A stretch of DNA of 12,017 nt, from NCBI GenBank assembly GCA_002790175.1, contig PFUQ01000205.1, positions 1-12,017 on the forward strand. Direction: 5' to 3'. Source of the DNA: Flavobacteriales bacterium CG_4_9_14_3_um_filter_32_8 (GTDB taxonomy: Bacteria > Bacteroidota > Bacteroidia > Flavobacteriales_E > Vicingaceae). This document shows, piece after piece, positions 1 to 7,506 of the stretch (position 1 is the stretch's first letter; the number at the start of each line of letters is the position of its first letter). The notes under the pieces are model-generated. The model searched no databases, had not been told where the DNA came from, and saw only the letters and a list, made by a program, of their open reading frames with translations. The position numbers were made by a program, and so were the translations under genes.

Positions 1-1259
1 AACGAAAAGATAACTCTCAGTTTTCGGTTGAAATTGGTTTAAACCATTGCTACGTTGGAAAAGATTTAAAAGTCGTTGCTATTATTACCGATATTACTGA
101 AAGGGTATTATCACAAGGTAAATTAAAAGAGCTTAATATTGAGTTAGAACATAAGGTAAGACTAAGAACCATTGAATTAGAAAAAAGTCAAAAACTTTAT
201 TATTTAATTTCAAGTAATTTTCCAAGAGGAATAATAAATGTTTTTAATAAAGATTTAAATTATGTTTTTGCAGAAGGTCAAGAATTGGATAAATTAGGGT
301 TAACTAGCCAAAGTTTAATCGGAAATAGTTATGTAATAAGGTACAAAGGTTTGTTGGCAGATCTTGTAAAAAATAAATTTCTTAATGTATTTAAAGGAGA
401 AAGCACTTCGTTTGAGTATGAAGATGGAGATAGTTTTTATGTAGTAAATGCAGTTCCATTAAAATCTTCTGATGGTAATATTGAGCAAATATTGGTGATT
501 GAGAAAAATATTACCGATTCTAAATTAAATGAGCAAGAAATAATGAAAAATTTAGAAAAAGAGCGGCAACTCAATGAATTGAAAACAAGATTTGTTTCCA
601 TGGCATCTCATGAGTTTAGAACACCTTTAAGCACCATACTCTCTTCTGCAACATTAGCTGAAAAATACGACACAACCGAGCAACACCAAAATCGATTAAA
701 ACATCTAGAAAGAATAAAATCTTCGGTAAGAAATTTAACCTCCATTTTAAACGATTTCTTATCCATTGATAAATTAGAAGATGGTAAAATCGAAATTACT
801 GAATCTAAGTTCTTTATTTCAGAGTTAATGAAAGAAGTTGTTGAAGAAATGGGCACTTACCTTAAAAAAAATCAAACAATCACTTACCATACGAAAGTTA
901 TTGACGGATTAATTGCTTTTTCTGATAGGAATGTTATCAAAAATATCATCTTAAATTTATTGTCTAATGCCAGTAAATATTCTTCAGAAGGTAAAGAAAT
1001 TAGTTTAAACCTTTACGAGTTGAATAAAGGAATAAAAATTGATATTATTGATTTTGGAATTGGTATTCCGAAAGAAGAACAAGTACAACTTTTTGGTAGA
1101 TTTTTTAGGGCAAGAAATGTAATTAATATTGAAGGAACAGGACTTGGCTTAAATATAGTTAAGAAATACCTTTCTTTAGTGAATGGAACAATTTCTTTTA
1201 AAAGTAAAGAACATATAGGAACAACATTTTCTATAATAATTCCAAATATATTAACATGA
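1..1259 (+). CDS. PAS-domain sensor histidine kinase (3' part; start lies off the left edge)
   Basis: The reading frame is open from base 3, so the protein begins outside the window and 418 residues are visible. The fragment opens with the end of one PAS/PAC domain (ending TDITERV, about residue 32). A charged, probably helical linker follows (about 36-64), then a second PAS domain (about 65-175, ending EKNITDS). The kinase core comes next: HisKA H-box SMASHEFRTPL with phospho-acceptor His203 (codon 609-611), N-box NLLSNASKYS (Asn318/Asn322), G1 DFGIG (about 350), F-box FGRFF and G2 GTGLGL (about 378). All catalytic boxes are intact. No membrane segment is visible, so a soluble PAS sensor is possible, but the missing N-terminus could change that. 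The stop overlaps the next gene's start as ATGA, which implies translational coupling with the response regulator as its partner. A TTG at 285 in the same frame is an internal codon, not the start. The PAS ligand cannot be told from sequence. Confidence 0.95.
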   Translation, partial: RKDNSQFSVEIGLNHCYVGKDLKVVAIITDITERVLSQGKLKELNIELEHKVRLRTIELEKSQKLYYLISSNFPRGIINVFNKDLNYVFAEGQELDKLGLTSQSLIGNSYVIRYKGLLADLVKNKFLNVFKGESTSFEYEDGDSFYVVNAVPLKSSDGNIEQILVIEKNITDSKLNEQEIMKNLEKERQLNELKTRFVSMASHEFRTPLSTILSSATLAEKYDTTEQHQNRLKHLERIKSSVRNLTSILNDFLSIDKLEDGKIEITESKFFISELMKEVVEEMGTYLKKNQTITYHTKVIDGLIAFSDRNVIKNIILNLLSNASKYSSEGKEISLNLYELNKGIKIDIIDFGIGIPKEEQVQLFGRFFRARNVINIEGTGLGLNIVKKYLSLVNGTISFKSKEHIGTTFSIIIPNILT

Positions 1260-2317
1260 AAAAAACAATTTTACTCTTAGAGGATAACCTCGAGATGAGA
1301 GAAAATACTGCTGAAATAATTGAATTTGCGAAGTATAATGTCATTACTGCTTCCAATGGAAAAGAAGGAGTTTTATTAGCACAAGAACATATTCCTGATT
1401 TAATTATATGCGATATCATGATGCCAGAAATGGATGGCTATGAAGTGTTATCTGTTTTAGGAAACGACTCTAAAACCTGTGCCATTCCTTTTGTTTTTTT
1501 AACAGCTAAAGCCGAAAAGAGTGAATTTAGAAAAGGGATGAACCTTGGGGCAGATGATTATATTACAAAACCTTTTGAAGAATTAGACCTCCTTAACGCC
1601 ATAAAAAGTAGGTTAGAACGTAGTGAATTATTAAAGAAAGGTTATGACCAAAATTCTGCTGGGATAACAAACTTTATAAATGATGCTCAGGGACTTGGAG
1701 CATTAGATAAACTTTCTGAAAATAAAAGAATTCGTCATTTTAAAAAGAAAGAGGTTATTTTTTACGAAGGTGATTTTGCTAATGCTATTTATTTTATTAA
1801 TTCTGGTAGAGTTAGAACCTATAAAGTAAATGATGATGCTAAAGAATACAGCGTAGCTTTAAGTGGTCCTGGCGATTTTATTGGTTATTTATCCATTTTA
1901 GAAGGAGAAACCTATATGGAGTCTGCTGAATCTATGGATGATATAGAGATTTTAAAAATCCAGAAAGAAGAATTTACAGATTTACTATTCAATAATAGAG
2001 ATGTTTCAAATCGATTTGTTAAAATGCTAGCTCATAACATTATCGAAAATGAAGAAAGATTACTAAATCTTGCTTATAATTCGGTTAGAAAAAGAGTGGC
2101 TGACTCATTAATAGAATTAGAAAAAAAATATAGAGGAGAAAGCAAAGATAATTTTATGATATCTATTACTAGAAACGAACTAGCAAGTTTAGTAGGCACC
2201 TCCACAGAAACAGTAATTAGAACATTATCAGATTTTAAAGATGAAAGACTGATTGAAATTAAAGGAAGTAAAATAACTATACTAAAAAGTAAGGAGTTAG
2301 AAAATTTAAGAAACTAA
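1256..2317 (+). CDS. Response regulator: receiver domain fused to Crp/Fnr-type sensor fold and HTH
   Basis: This 353-residue regulator is presumably phosphorylated by the kinase it overlaps by four bases. The receiver domain (about 4-122) has acidic pair Glu9/Asp10, phospho-acceptor Asp53 (ICDIMMPEMDG), Thr83 and Lys105 (TKPF). A short linker leads to a Crp-type beta-barrel (about 155-245), a long dimerisation helix (about 245-280) and a Crp winged HTH (about 285-345). The recognition helix GTSTETVIRTL keeps Glu318 and Arg322, which align by eye with CAP Glu181 and Arg185, two base-contacting residues. In the phosphate-binding cassette, GDFIGYLSILEGE aligns with CAP but has Tyr211 at the position of CAP Glu72 and Met221 or Glu222 where Arg82 should be, so cAMP binding looks unlikely. 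There are no Fnr-type N-terminal cysteines. I infer that phosphorylation rather than a nucleotide switches DNA binding. The target genes are unknown. The family assignment is strong; the ligand inference is moderate. Confidence 0.95.
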   Translation: MKKTILLLEDNLEMRENTAEIIEFAKYNVITASNGKEGVLLAQEHIPDLIICDIMMPEMDGYEVLSVLGNDSKTCAIPFVFLTAKAEKSEFRKGMNLGADDYITKPFEELDLLNAIKSRLERSELLKKGYDQNSAGITNFINDAQGLGALDKLSENKRIRHFKKKEVIFYEGDFANAIYFINSGRVRTYKVNDDAKEYSVALSGPGDFIGYLSILEGETYMESAESMDDIEILKIQKEEFTDLLFNNRDVSNRFVKMLAHNIIENEERLLNLAYNSVRKRVADSLIELEKKYRGESKDNFMISITRNELASLVGTSTETVIRTLSDFKDERLIEIKGSKITILKSKELENLRN

Positions 2318-2320
2318 TAC

Positions 2321-3334
2321 CTAAAAAGTTTCACAGTTTTTACACAAAGGAATTTGTTCTTTTTTTCCTTCCAAAAGTAATTTTAAAAACTTTTGTCGTT
2401 CTTCACATTTGTAAATATCGATAAAGTCTGTTTCCATAATATTACCAATAACCTGTTTTGAGTTAAGGTCGATACAACAAATGGTAACATCACCATTTGG
2501 TAACAACACCATCTGTTCCATTAATAACGTACAACCAATTTTGTATTTTTTATTGGGTACTTCAAGATTTTCAATGTCTCCTCCCCAATTGTGCAACCTT
2601 CTTAATTCGTACCAATCCAATAGGGTATATAATTCTTGAAATTGAGGATGCATCCAGTTGGTATGAATTGGTTTGTCGCTGGTAATACAAGAAATTGCCG
2701 ACATTTTAACTTTGCTTTTTTTCTCTTTTCTTATCTTATCAAATGCCTTAATGTTTTTATAAAATATATTCCAATTAGAATTGGCTCTCATTTCTTCAAA
2801 AGCTTCAGGAGTGCCACCATCAAAACTAACTCCAAGCAAATCTACAACATCTAAAGCAATAATATCTTCCGATAATTTTTCTCTCAGCAACATTCCATTG
2901 GTTAAGAGGTGAATTTCAGGAAATAGCATTTTTTTCTCTTTCGCTAAATCTTTATATTTTTTAATAAGAGCCAACATTTCTAACCTTTTGGGATGAAGTA
3001 AAACTTCTCCACCATTATAAAGATTAATTCTTTTAATACCACCATATCTTTTATCGGAGATAAATCCTTTCAAAAATTTTTCTAATATCTCTTCTGAAAT
3101 TAAATCCTTTGCTTTAGTATGGTCTAAAGAACAAAAATGACATCTTAAGTTACATTGACTGGCAAACTCAATATTAACTTCCCGAACGCTCAATCCCTTT
3201 TCCCCTTTGAGTAACTTATAATAGTAAAAATAATTTAAAGCAAACTTTAAACCTTGTAAGGTTTCTAGAATAGGCCATATTATTGGCTTTTTATAAAATA
3301 ATCGTTTAAGAAAAAGTTTAAATCTTATATACAT
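2321..3334 (-). CDS. Radical SAM protein with SPASM-type C-terminal iron-sulfur domain
   Basis: A 337-residue radical SAM enzyme. The radical SAM cluster motif is CNLRCHFC (Cys61, Cys65, Cys68; CxxxCxxC). The NGGE at 107-110 fits the SAM-binding GGE motif, and the LLTNG and SFDGG segments match later strands of the partial TIM barrel. The C-terminal part has cysteines at 268, 286/287, 310, 331 and 334 (ending LCKNC) with LPNGDVTICC and IGNIM, the pattern of a SPASM domain that holds auxiliary 4Fe-4S clusters. The short N-terminal region is basic and hydrophobic but is not a convincing signal peptide. The substrate is unknown: SPASM enzymes modify peptides, proteins or small molecules, and no precursor peptide, transporter or glycosyltransferase is next to it. 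It lies 75 bases downstream of comEC on the same strand and converges with the response regulator, with 3 bases between stops. A TAATTTTG -7 element in front of it suggests independent transcription. Confidence 0.93.
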   Translation of the reverse strand: MYIRFKLFLKRLFYKKPIIWPILETLQGLKFALNYFYYYKLLKGEKGLSVREVNIEFASQCNLRCHFCSLDHTKAKDLISEEILEKFLKGFISDKRYGGIKRINLYNGGEVLLHPKRLEMLALIKKYKDLAKEKKMLFPEIHLLTNGMLLREKLSEDIIALDVVDLLGVSFDGGTPEAFEEMRANSNWNIFYKNIKAFDKIRKEKKSKVKMSAISCITSDKPIHTNWMHPQFQELYTLLDWYELRRLHNWGGDIENLEVPNKKYKIGCTLLMEQMVLLPNGDVTICCIDLNSKQVIGNIMETDFIDIYKCEERQKFLKLLLEGKKEQIPLCKNCETF

Positions 3335-3355
3335 TAGTTGTTAAATAATAGTTAA

Positions 3356-3363
3356 CAAAATTA
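3356..3363 (-). promoter_or_regulatory. Possible -7 promoter element for the radical SAM gene
   Basis: Read on the minus strand this is TAATTTTG, an exact match to the Bacteroidota -7 consensus TAnnTTTG. It ends about 21 bases before the ATG, which leaves room for a short leader. No TTG lies at the usual 17-23 base spacing upstream (the nearest is 28 bases away), so the call rests on one half of the promoter in AT-rich DNA. Confidence 0.3.
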
Positions 3364-3409
3364 CATTAAATATATGATGTAAATCACTAGCCAAGATGGT
3401 TATTATTTA

Positions 3410-5563
3410 TCAAAAGTTATTGGATAAAATATTTTTCTGGTAAGCACCATCTTTTAGTACCGACCAGCATTTTATTTTTAAATCCTTAGCTTCTTGTTCC
3501 AATCTTTCTGAATTATAAACAGAGTTAGAAGCATCTATCACAATTTCTTTTACATTAAAAATAGTGCATAATTTTTTAATAGATAGTTTAGTATTCTTTG
3601 TTAGAATCAATAAATCAATTTTTAGTTTTTCGCTATTGTTCTCAACTTTAAATTGATTGTCAATAATAGCTATTTTGTAACTGTAGAATTGAAAATAATT
3701 GCGTTTAGTAAATAAATTTTTATTATCAATTCGATAGATGTTGGACAATTGATTTTTTTTAATAAGATGGTCTAATGGAACCACTTTTTCTTGTTCAACT
3801 CCTTTATCTATCCAATTGTTTTGTACATTAAATAACAGTTTACTTTTGTTTTCAGTTACTTTAATATCTGAAACTAAAATATTGTCTTTACCATCAATAA
3901 AATTAATAGCTGAATTTTGAGGAATAGTATAAACAATTAACTTTTTTTGTTCTAATGTAGTGTATCTTAACCAAACAGAGGAAATGAGAAATAAGATAAG
4001 AAAGGAACTTCCCAATACTACAAACCTAAATTTACGAGTTGCAATTAACAAAATTAATGAAGCAATAACTAAGTAAATTAAACATGCATCAATCGCATCA
4101 AATCGAATATTTTTAGTTAAAGCAAAGGGTAATTTATCAATATAACTAACTGAATGATTTAAAAATTGAACAACATATTTTAACGCAATAGCTAAATAAT
4201 CTCCTAAAACAGGTATAAATGAAAAAATTAATGTAGATAAACCTAAGTATAAAATAAGTACAGCAGCTGGAATTACTACCAAATTAGCCAACATAAAATA
4301 GTTGGGGAATTGATGGAAGTATAATAATCCCAATGGGAAAGTGGCAATTTGAGCAGCCATTGAAACTGCAGTTATCTCCCATATTTGTTGAGGTAACCAC
4401 CACTTAAAAGTTAACCACTTCACTATCCAAGGATGGATGATTACAATTCCAATTACTGCTAAATAGGAAAGCTGAAAACCAACATCTTTGAGATATAAAG
4501 GATTATAGATTAATAAAACTAATGCTGAAGCAGCTAAGGTATTAAAGAAATTAGAATTTCTGTTGGTTATTTTTGCAGCTACAACAAAAGAAAACATAGT
4601 TGCCGCACGCAAAACAGATGGAGATAACCCTGTAATTAACGCATAAAACCATAATATAAAAATCAGCAAAATTCCTTTAATAGATTTGCCATATTTAAAT
4701 CTTTCAAAAAAGTTGAAAAGTTGGCTAAAAATTAAAAAAATAACGCCCACATGAAGTCCTGAAACAGCTAATACATGCATTGCTCCAGCACTTGAATAGG
4801 CACTTTTAAGCTGTGCATCAATATCATCTTTATAACCTAAAATTAAAGCAGAAGCAACAGCTAATTCATTACCGTTAATGCCTTTTTTTTGGAGAATAGT
4901 TATTAAATACTTTCTAGAATCATCAGCTAGCTTAAAAATCCCTGAGGTGGAAGGTTGTTGAATTAATTTCCAATTATCAGAACGTAAATAGGCTTGCTGG
5001 TAGATTAAGTGAAACGAAAGGTAGTTCCGATAATCAAATTGATTCGGGTTTTTTGGAGGCGGAACATTCTCTAATTTCGGTTCAAAAGAAATAATATCAC
5101 CTAAGTTTAGTAAAGCGGATAAACTATCTTTCTGTAAATAAATAATCACCTTTCCTTCTCCTGCTACCCAGTTGTTATTACTTTTTATGCCTTTTATACT
5201 AAGAATAGTTTTTACCGATTTTTCTTTTATTTGAACTGGTTCGGCTACTTCTCCAATTAATAATTGATTGTTTTTTTCTGTTAATAAATTTTCTGCCAAT
5301 TTGGTATCTTTATACTTTAAACTAGTTAAGTAAGCTCCGGCAAATACAAAATTGAAGTAAATCAACACACCATACACCCATCTTAATTGATAGTTAGAAT
5401 TTAATTTTTTTATTAGCAGTAATATCAAATAGAGTATAAATACTATTCCAAATACGAATAGTAGATATTGATTGTTAGGCTTAAAATAGATGACACTCAT
5501 AATCCCTCCAATAAAAGGAATTAGCAGCCGTAACAAAGGAATATGATTTAAATTATTAATCAT
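3410..5563 (-). CDS. comEC: ComEC/Rec2 family DNA-uptake channel protein, without metallo-beta-lactamase active site
   Basis: A 717-residue polytopic membrane protein. Two to three N-terminal membrane segments (about 8-80) lead into a soluble DUF4131-like domain (about 85-205). The ComEC/Rec2 'Competence' core follows, with the signature SSAGAMHVLAVSGLHVG at 257-273 and then about ten membrane segments to about residue 532. The soluble C-terminal domain (about 537-717) occupies the place of the metallo-beta-lactamase-like domain of longer ComEC proteins. It has no HxHxDH or other histidine cluster, only His598. In known systems ComEC carries single-stranded DNA across the inner membrane during natural transformation. 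The ATG at 5563 has no obvious ribosome-binding site, as is usual here. It is transcribed divergently from the secreted protein/nuclease pair with 89 bases between starts. Other competence genes are not in the window. The family call is firm; active transformation in this organism is not shown. Confidence 0.95.
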   Translation of the reverse strand: MINNLNHIPLLRLLIPFIGGIMSVIYFKPNNQYLLFVFGIVFILYLILLLIKKLNSNYQLRWVYGVLIYFNFVFAGAYLTSLKYKDTKLAENLLTEKNNQLLIGEVAEPVQIKEKSVKTILSIKGIKSNNNWVAGEGKVIIYLQKDSLSALLNLGDIISFEPKLENVPPPKNPNQFDYRNYLSFHLIYQQAYLRSDNWKLIQQPSTSGIFKLADDSRKYLITILQKKGINGNELAVASALILGYKDDIDAQLKSAYSSAGAMHVLAVSGLHVGVIFLIFSQLFNFFERFKYGKSIKGILLIFILWFYALITGLSPSVLRAATMFSFVVAAKITNRNSNFFNTLAASALVLLIYNPLYLKDVGFQLSYLAVIGIVIIHPWIVKWLTFKWWLPQQIWEITAVSMAAQIATFPLGLLYFHQFPNYFMLANLVVIPAAVLILYLGLSTLIFSFIPVLGDYLAIALKYVVQFLNHSVSYIDKLPFALTKNIRFDAIDACLIYLVIASLILLIATRKFRFVVLGSSFLILFLISSVWLRYTTLEQKKLIVYTIPQNSAINFIDGKDNILVSDIKVTENKSKLLFNVQNNWIDKGVEQEKVVPLDHLIKKNQLSNIYRIDNKNLFTKRNYFQFYSYKIAIIDNQFKVENNSEKLKIDLLILTKNTKLSIKKLCTIFNVKEIVIDASNSVYNSERLEQEAKDLKIKCWSVLKDGAYQKNILSNNF

Positions 5564-5620
5564 TAACGAAGCGAATTTATGAGATTTGTCTATTAAATAA
5601 TAACTTCAACTGATTATTCT

Positions 5621-5628
5621 TAATTTTG
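5621..5628 (+). promoter_or_regulatory. Possible -7 promoter element for the secreted protein/nuclease operon
   Basis: TAATTTTG matches the Bacteroidota -7 consensus TAnnTTTG exactly and lies 24 bases before the ATG at 5653, a sensible distance. A TTTG occurs at 5585-5588, but the 32-base spacing is too long for a normal -33 box, so only the -7 half is supported. Confidence 0.35.
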
Positions 5629-5652
5629 ATAAATTACTATAAATAAAATAAG

Positions 5653-6207
5653 ATGAAAAACTTAGCAATTTTATTTGTTGCCGTATTGCTCAACTCCTTG
5701 GCTTTTTCACAAGCTAATGAAGAACCTAATAATGGTTACAGAACACACTACGTTATATTAATCGTTAAAGATGGAGAAGTAAAAAACTCATTTAATGAAG
5801 GGGTGGGAATAATTGCCAAAATAAACGAGAAAACAGTTACAGGGCGATGGTATTTTAAAGCTGAACCAGATGTAGTAGTGGTGGTTGGTGATAAAGGTCA
5901 AATTTTAGGAGAAGTAAAATTAAATGAACAAAAAACCATTAAGTTAGAAACTGAAGAACAACAAAGTAGTGGAGGAGGTATGAGTTTTGGAATTGGAATA
6001 GGTCCTATTGGAGTTTCTACTGGTGGTGGAGGTGGAGGACCAACTTTTATTTCCTATAACATGGAAAAAAATGAAGCTACTTTTGACCAACAAAAGGAAA
6101 CCAAAGAAGAAAAAATTAGAAGAGAATACAACGAAAAAAGGGAAATGGAAAGACAGAATAAAGAGATAGAGCGACAAGCTAATAAGGATAAAAAGAAAGG
6201 TAAATGA
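5653..6207 (+). CDS. Small exported glycine-rich protein with charged C-terminal tail, unknown function
   Basis: A 184-residue protein I do not recognise. A clear Sec signal peptide (MKNLAILFVAVLLNSLAFSQ) suggests cleavage near residue 20, so it should be periplasmic or secreted. Residues about 29-100 look like a small beta-rich domain, with strands such as THYVILIVKDG, DVVVVVGDKG and QTIKLETEEQ-like stretches of alternating hydrophobic residues. Residues 107-129 are glycine-rich, including a run of six glycines at 124-129. Residues about 146-184 are almost entirely Glu, Lys, Arg, Gln and Asn and probably form a charged helix. There are no cysteines and no visible catalytic motif. The stop overlaps the nuclease start as ATGA, so the two are probably co-translated. 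A role as partner, chaperone or inhibitor of the nuclease, or as a nucleic-acid or surface binder through the basic tail, is only inference from this coupling. Confidence 0.85.
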   Translation: MKNLAILFVAVLLNSLAFSQANEEPNNGYRTHYVILIVKDGEVKNSFNEGVGIIAKINEKTVTGRWYFKAEPDVVVVVGDKGQILGEVKLNEQKTIKLETEEQQSSGGGMSFGIGIGPIGVSTGGGGGGPTFISYNMEKNEATFDQQKETKEEKIRREYNEKREMERQNKEIERQANKDKKKGK

Positions 6208-7487
6208 GGAATTTACTACTAGGAATATGTTTTTTCCCATTATTATGCTTTTCGCAAGATGCTGAAAAAAAAATAAAAACACTTCAACTACAAATTGATT
6301 CCATTGAAAATCAAAAAGCCAATATTCAAGGGAATATTGATGAACTAAAACTTCAAAAAATACGTGAAGACCTTTTAGATGTTGGTTTGCCAGAACTTAA
6401 AACTGGCGAAGAAATAATTGCTCATTCAGCTTATAGTTTAGTTTATTCAGAGCAACACGAACAAGCCAAATGGGTTGCCCACATTATTATTCCCGACATT
6501 ATTAATGGAAAAACAAGCAGGTCAAATGATTTTAGGGAAGACTCTTTAATAAAAACGGGTAGTGCTATTGAAATAGACTATGGGTTAAAATCATTAAACC
6601 CAGATAAAAAAGATGAATACATTTATGATTGGTTTGGCTTTGATAGAGGACATTTAGCTCCTTCGGCAGATTTTAGGTGGAGCAAAAAAGCAGTATCCGA
6701 ATCTTTTTACTATTCTAACATGTCGCCACAATTAGACAAATTTAATCGTGAAAAATGGGCGGATTTAGAAGGTTTACTTCGAGGTTATGTTTACGATCAC
6801 CCCGAAACTCAGCTATATGTAGTTACTGGTCCTTTGCTAAACGATAGTTTAGCTAAAATTGAACGTGGGGTAAACAAAGTAAGTATTCCCAACTACTTTT
6901 ATAAAGTAGCGTTGGATTTGAAAAATAAAAAAGCCATTGCTTTTATTATGCCTAATGCAGCAATTCCTTATCCTTTGTCGAGTTATGCTGTTACCATTAA
7001 TGAAGTGGAGGAAGTTACAGGAATTAATTTCTTTTACCAATTAGCCGATAGTTTAGAAGGAATTTTAGAAAGACAAAAAAATATAGCGGATTGGGTTCCT
7101 GAAAAACAAAAAGACGATGTTGACCCAGTTTACCCCCCAAGTTTACCACCAAGAACATTTAATACCGTGATGGCAAAACAATTTATGGGAACTAATAAAA
7201 ATGTGAACATTATAGGTACGGTTGTTAGTGGACGAACTAGCAGCAAAGGTAATTTAATGTTTAATTTAGATAAAAAATACCCCAATAACATATTTACTGT
7301 ATTTATTTTAAAACGAAACATCATCAATTTCACCTATGACCCATTAGAAGAATGGTTGGGTAAACAAATTACCTTAAAAGGAACAATTTCTGATTTTAGT
7401 GGCAAACCAGCAATGACCATAGAAAAAGAAGAAGCGGTGAAGATTTCACCAAATGGAAAAATGATGTTAGTAATAGGAGATGAGTAA
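6204..7487 (+). CDS. Exported DNA/RNA non-specific endonuclease (NUC family) with C-terminal OB-fold-like domain
   Basis: A 427-residue protein with a signal peptide (about 1-18, ending CFSQ). A short coiled coil follows (about 20-58). The NUC endonuclease domain (about 70-290) has the catalytic DRGHLAPS motif with His150 as the general base. It also has SNMSPQLDKFNREKW, where Asn181 fits the Mg-binding Asn119 of Serratia nuclease and Glu189 fits its Glu127 at the same eight-residue spacing. All key residues are present, so an active Mg-dependent nuclease on DNA and RNA is expected. Residues about 327-415 form a second domain whose pattern (IIGTVVSGR, a LxFNLDKKYPNN-type turn, FTVFI, GKQITLKGTISDF, KPAMTI) resembles the OB-fold nucleic-acid-binding domain attached to some bacterial nucleases. 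The gene is coupled to the upstream secreted protein by ATGA and is divergent from comEC. Location should be periplasmic or extracellular; the cysteine in the signal region is not in a good lipobox. Confidence 0.93.
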   Translation: MRNLLLGICFFPLLCFSQDAEKKIKTLQLQIDSIENQKANIQGNIDELKLQKIREDLLDVGLPELKTGEEIIAHSAYSLVYSEQHEQAKWVAHIIIPDIINGKTSRSNDFREDSLIKTGSAIEIDYGLKSLNPDKKDEYIYDWFGFDRGHLAPSADFRWSKKAVSESFYYSNMSPQLDKFNREKWADLEGLLRGYVYDHPETQLYVVTGPLLNDSLAKIERGVNKVSIPNYFYKVALDLKNKKAIAFIMPNAAIPYPLSSYAVTINEVEEVTGINFFYQLADSLEGILERQKNIADWVPEKQKDDVDPVYPPSLPPRTFNTVMAKQFMGTNKNVNIIGTVVSGRTSSKGNLMFNLDKKYPNNIFTVFILKRNIINFTYDPLEEWLGKQITLKGTISDFSGKPAMTIEKEEAVKISPNGKMMLVIGDE

Positions 7488-7506
7488 ATTTTAGAATTAA
7501 TCAATA

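Noticed and set aside
608..856. Other short antisense or off-frame open frames (also 1231-1419, 2497-2685, 2636-2854, 6849-7040, 7130-7333, 10745-10990)
   Set aside because: Each lies within a well-supported gene and shows no motif or coding logic of its own.
285..1259. A kinase gene starting at the TTG at 285
   Set aside because: The same frame is open back to base 3 and encodes a PAC motif and the first half of the second PAS domain, so 285 is internal.
2315..2323. Bidirectional terminator between the response regulator and the radical SAM gene
   Set aside because: Only 3 bases separate the stops and no stem-loop with a T-run is visible around them.
3335..3409. A precursor peptide gene for the radical SAM enzyme in the gap after comEC
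   Set aside because: Stops are frequent on the coding strand and the only ATG found there is followed at once by a stop.
6204..6260. Lipoprotein signal on the nuclease (Cys15 in PLLCFSQ)
   Set aside because: Leu at the -1 position does not fit a lipobox, and cleavage after FSQ is more natural.
5944..6282. Minus-strand 112-residue open frame
   Set aside because: It is the antisense shadow of the glycine-rich gene and the start of the nuclease gene: Phe/Ser/Thr-rich low-complexity translation, no family pattern.
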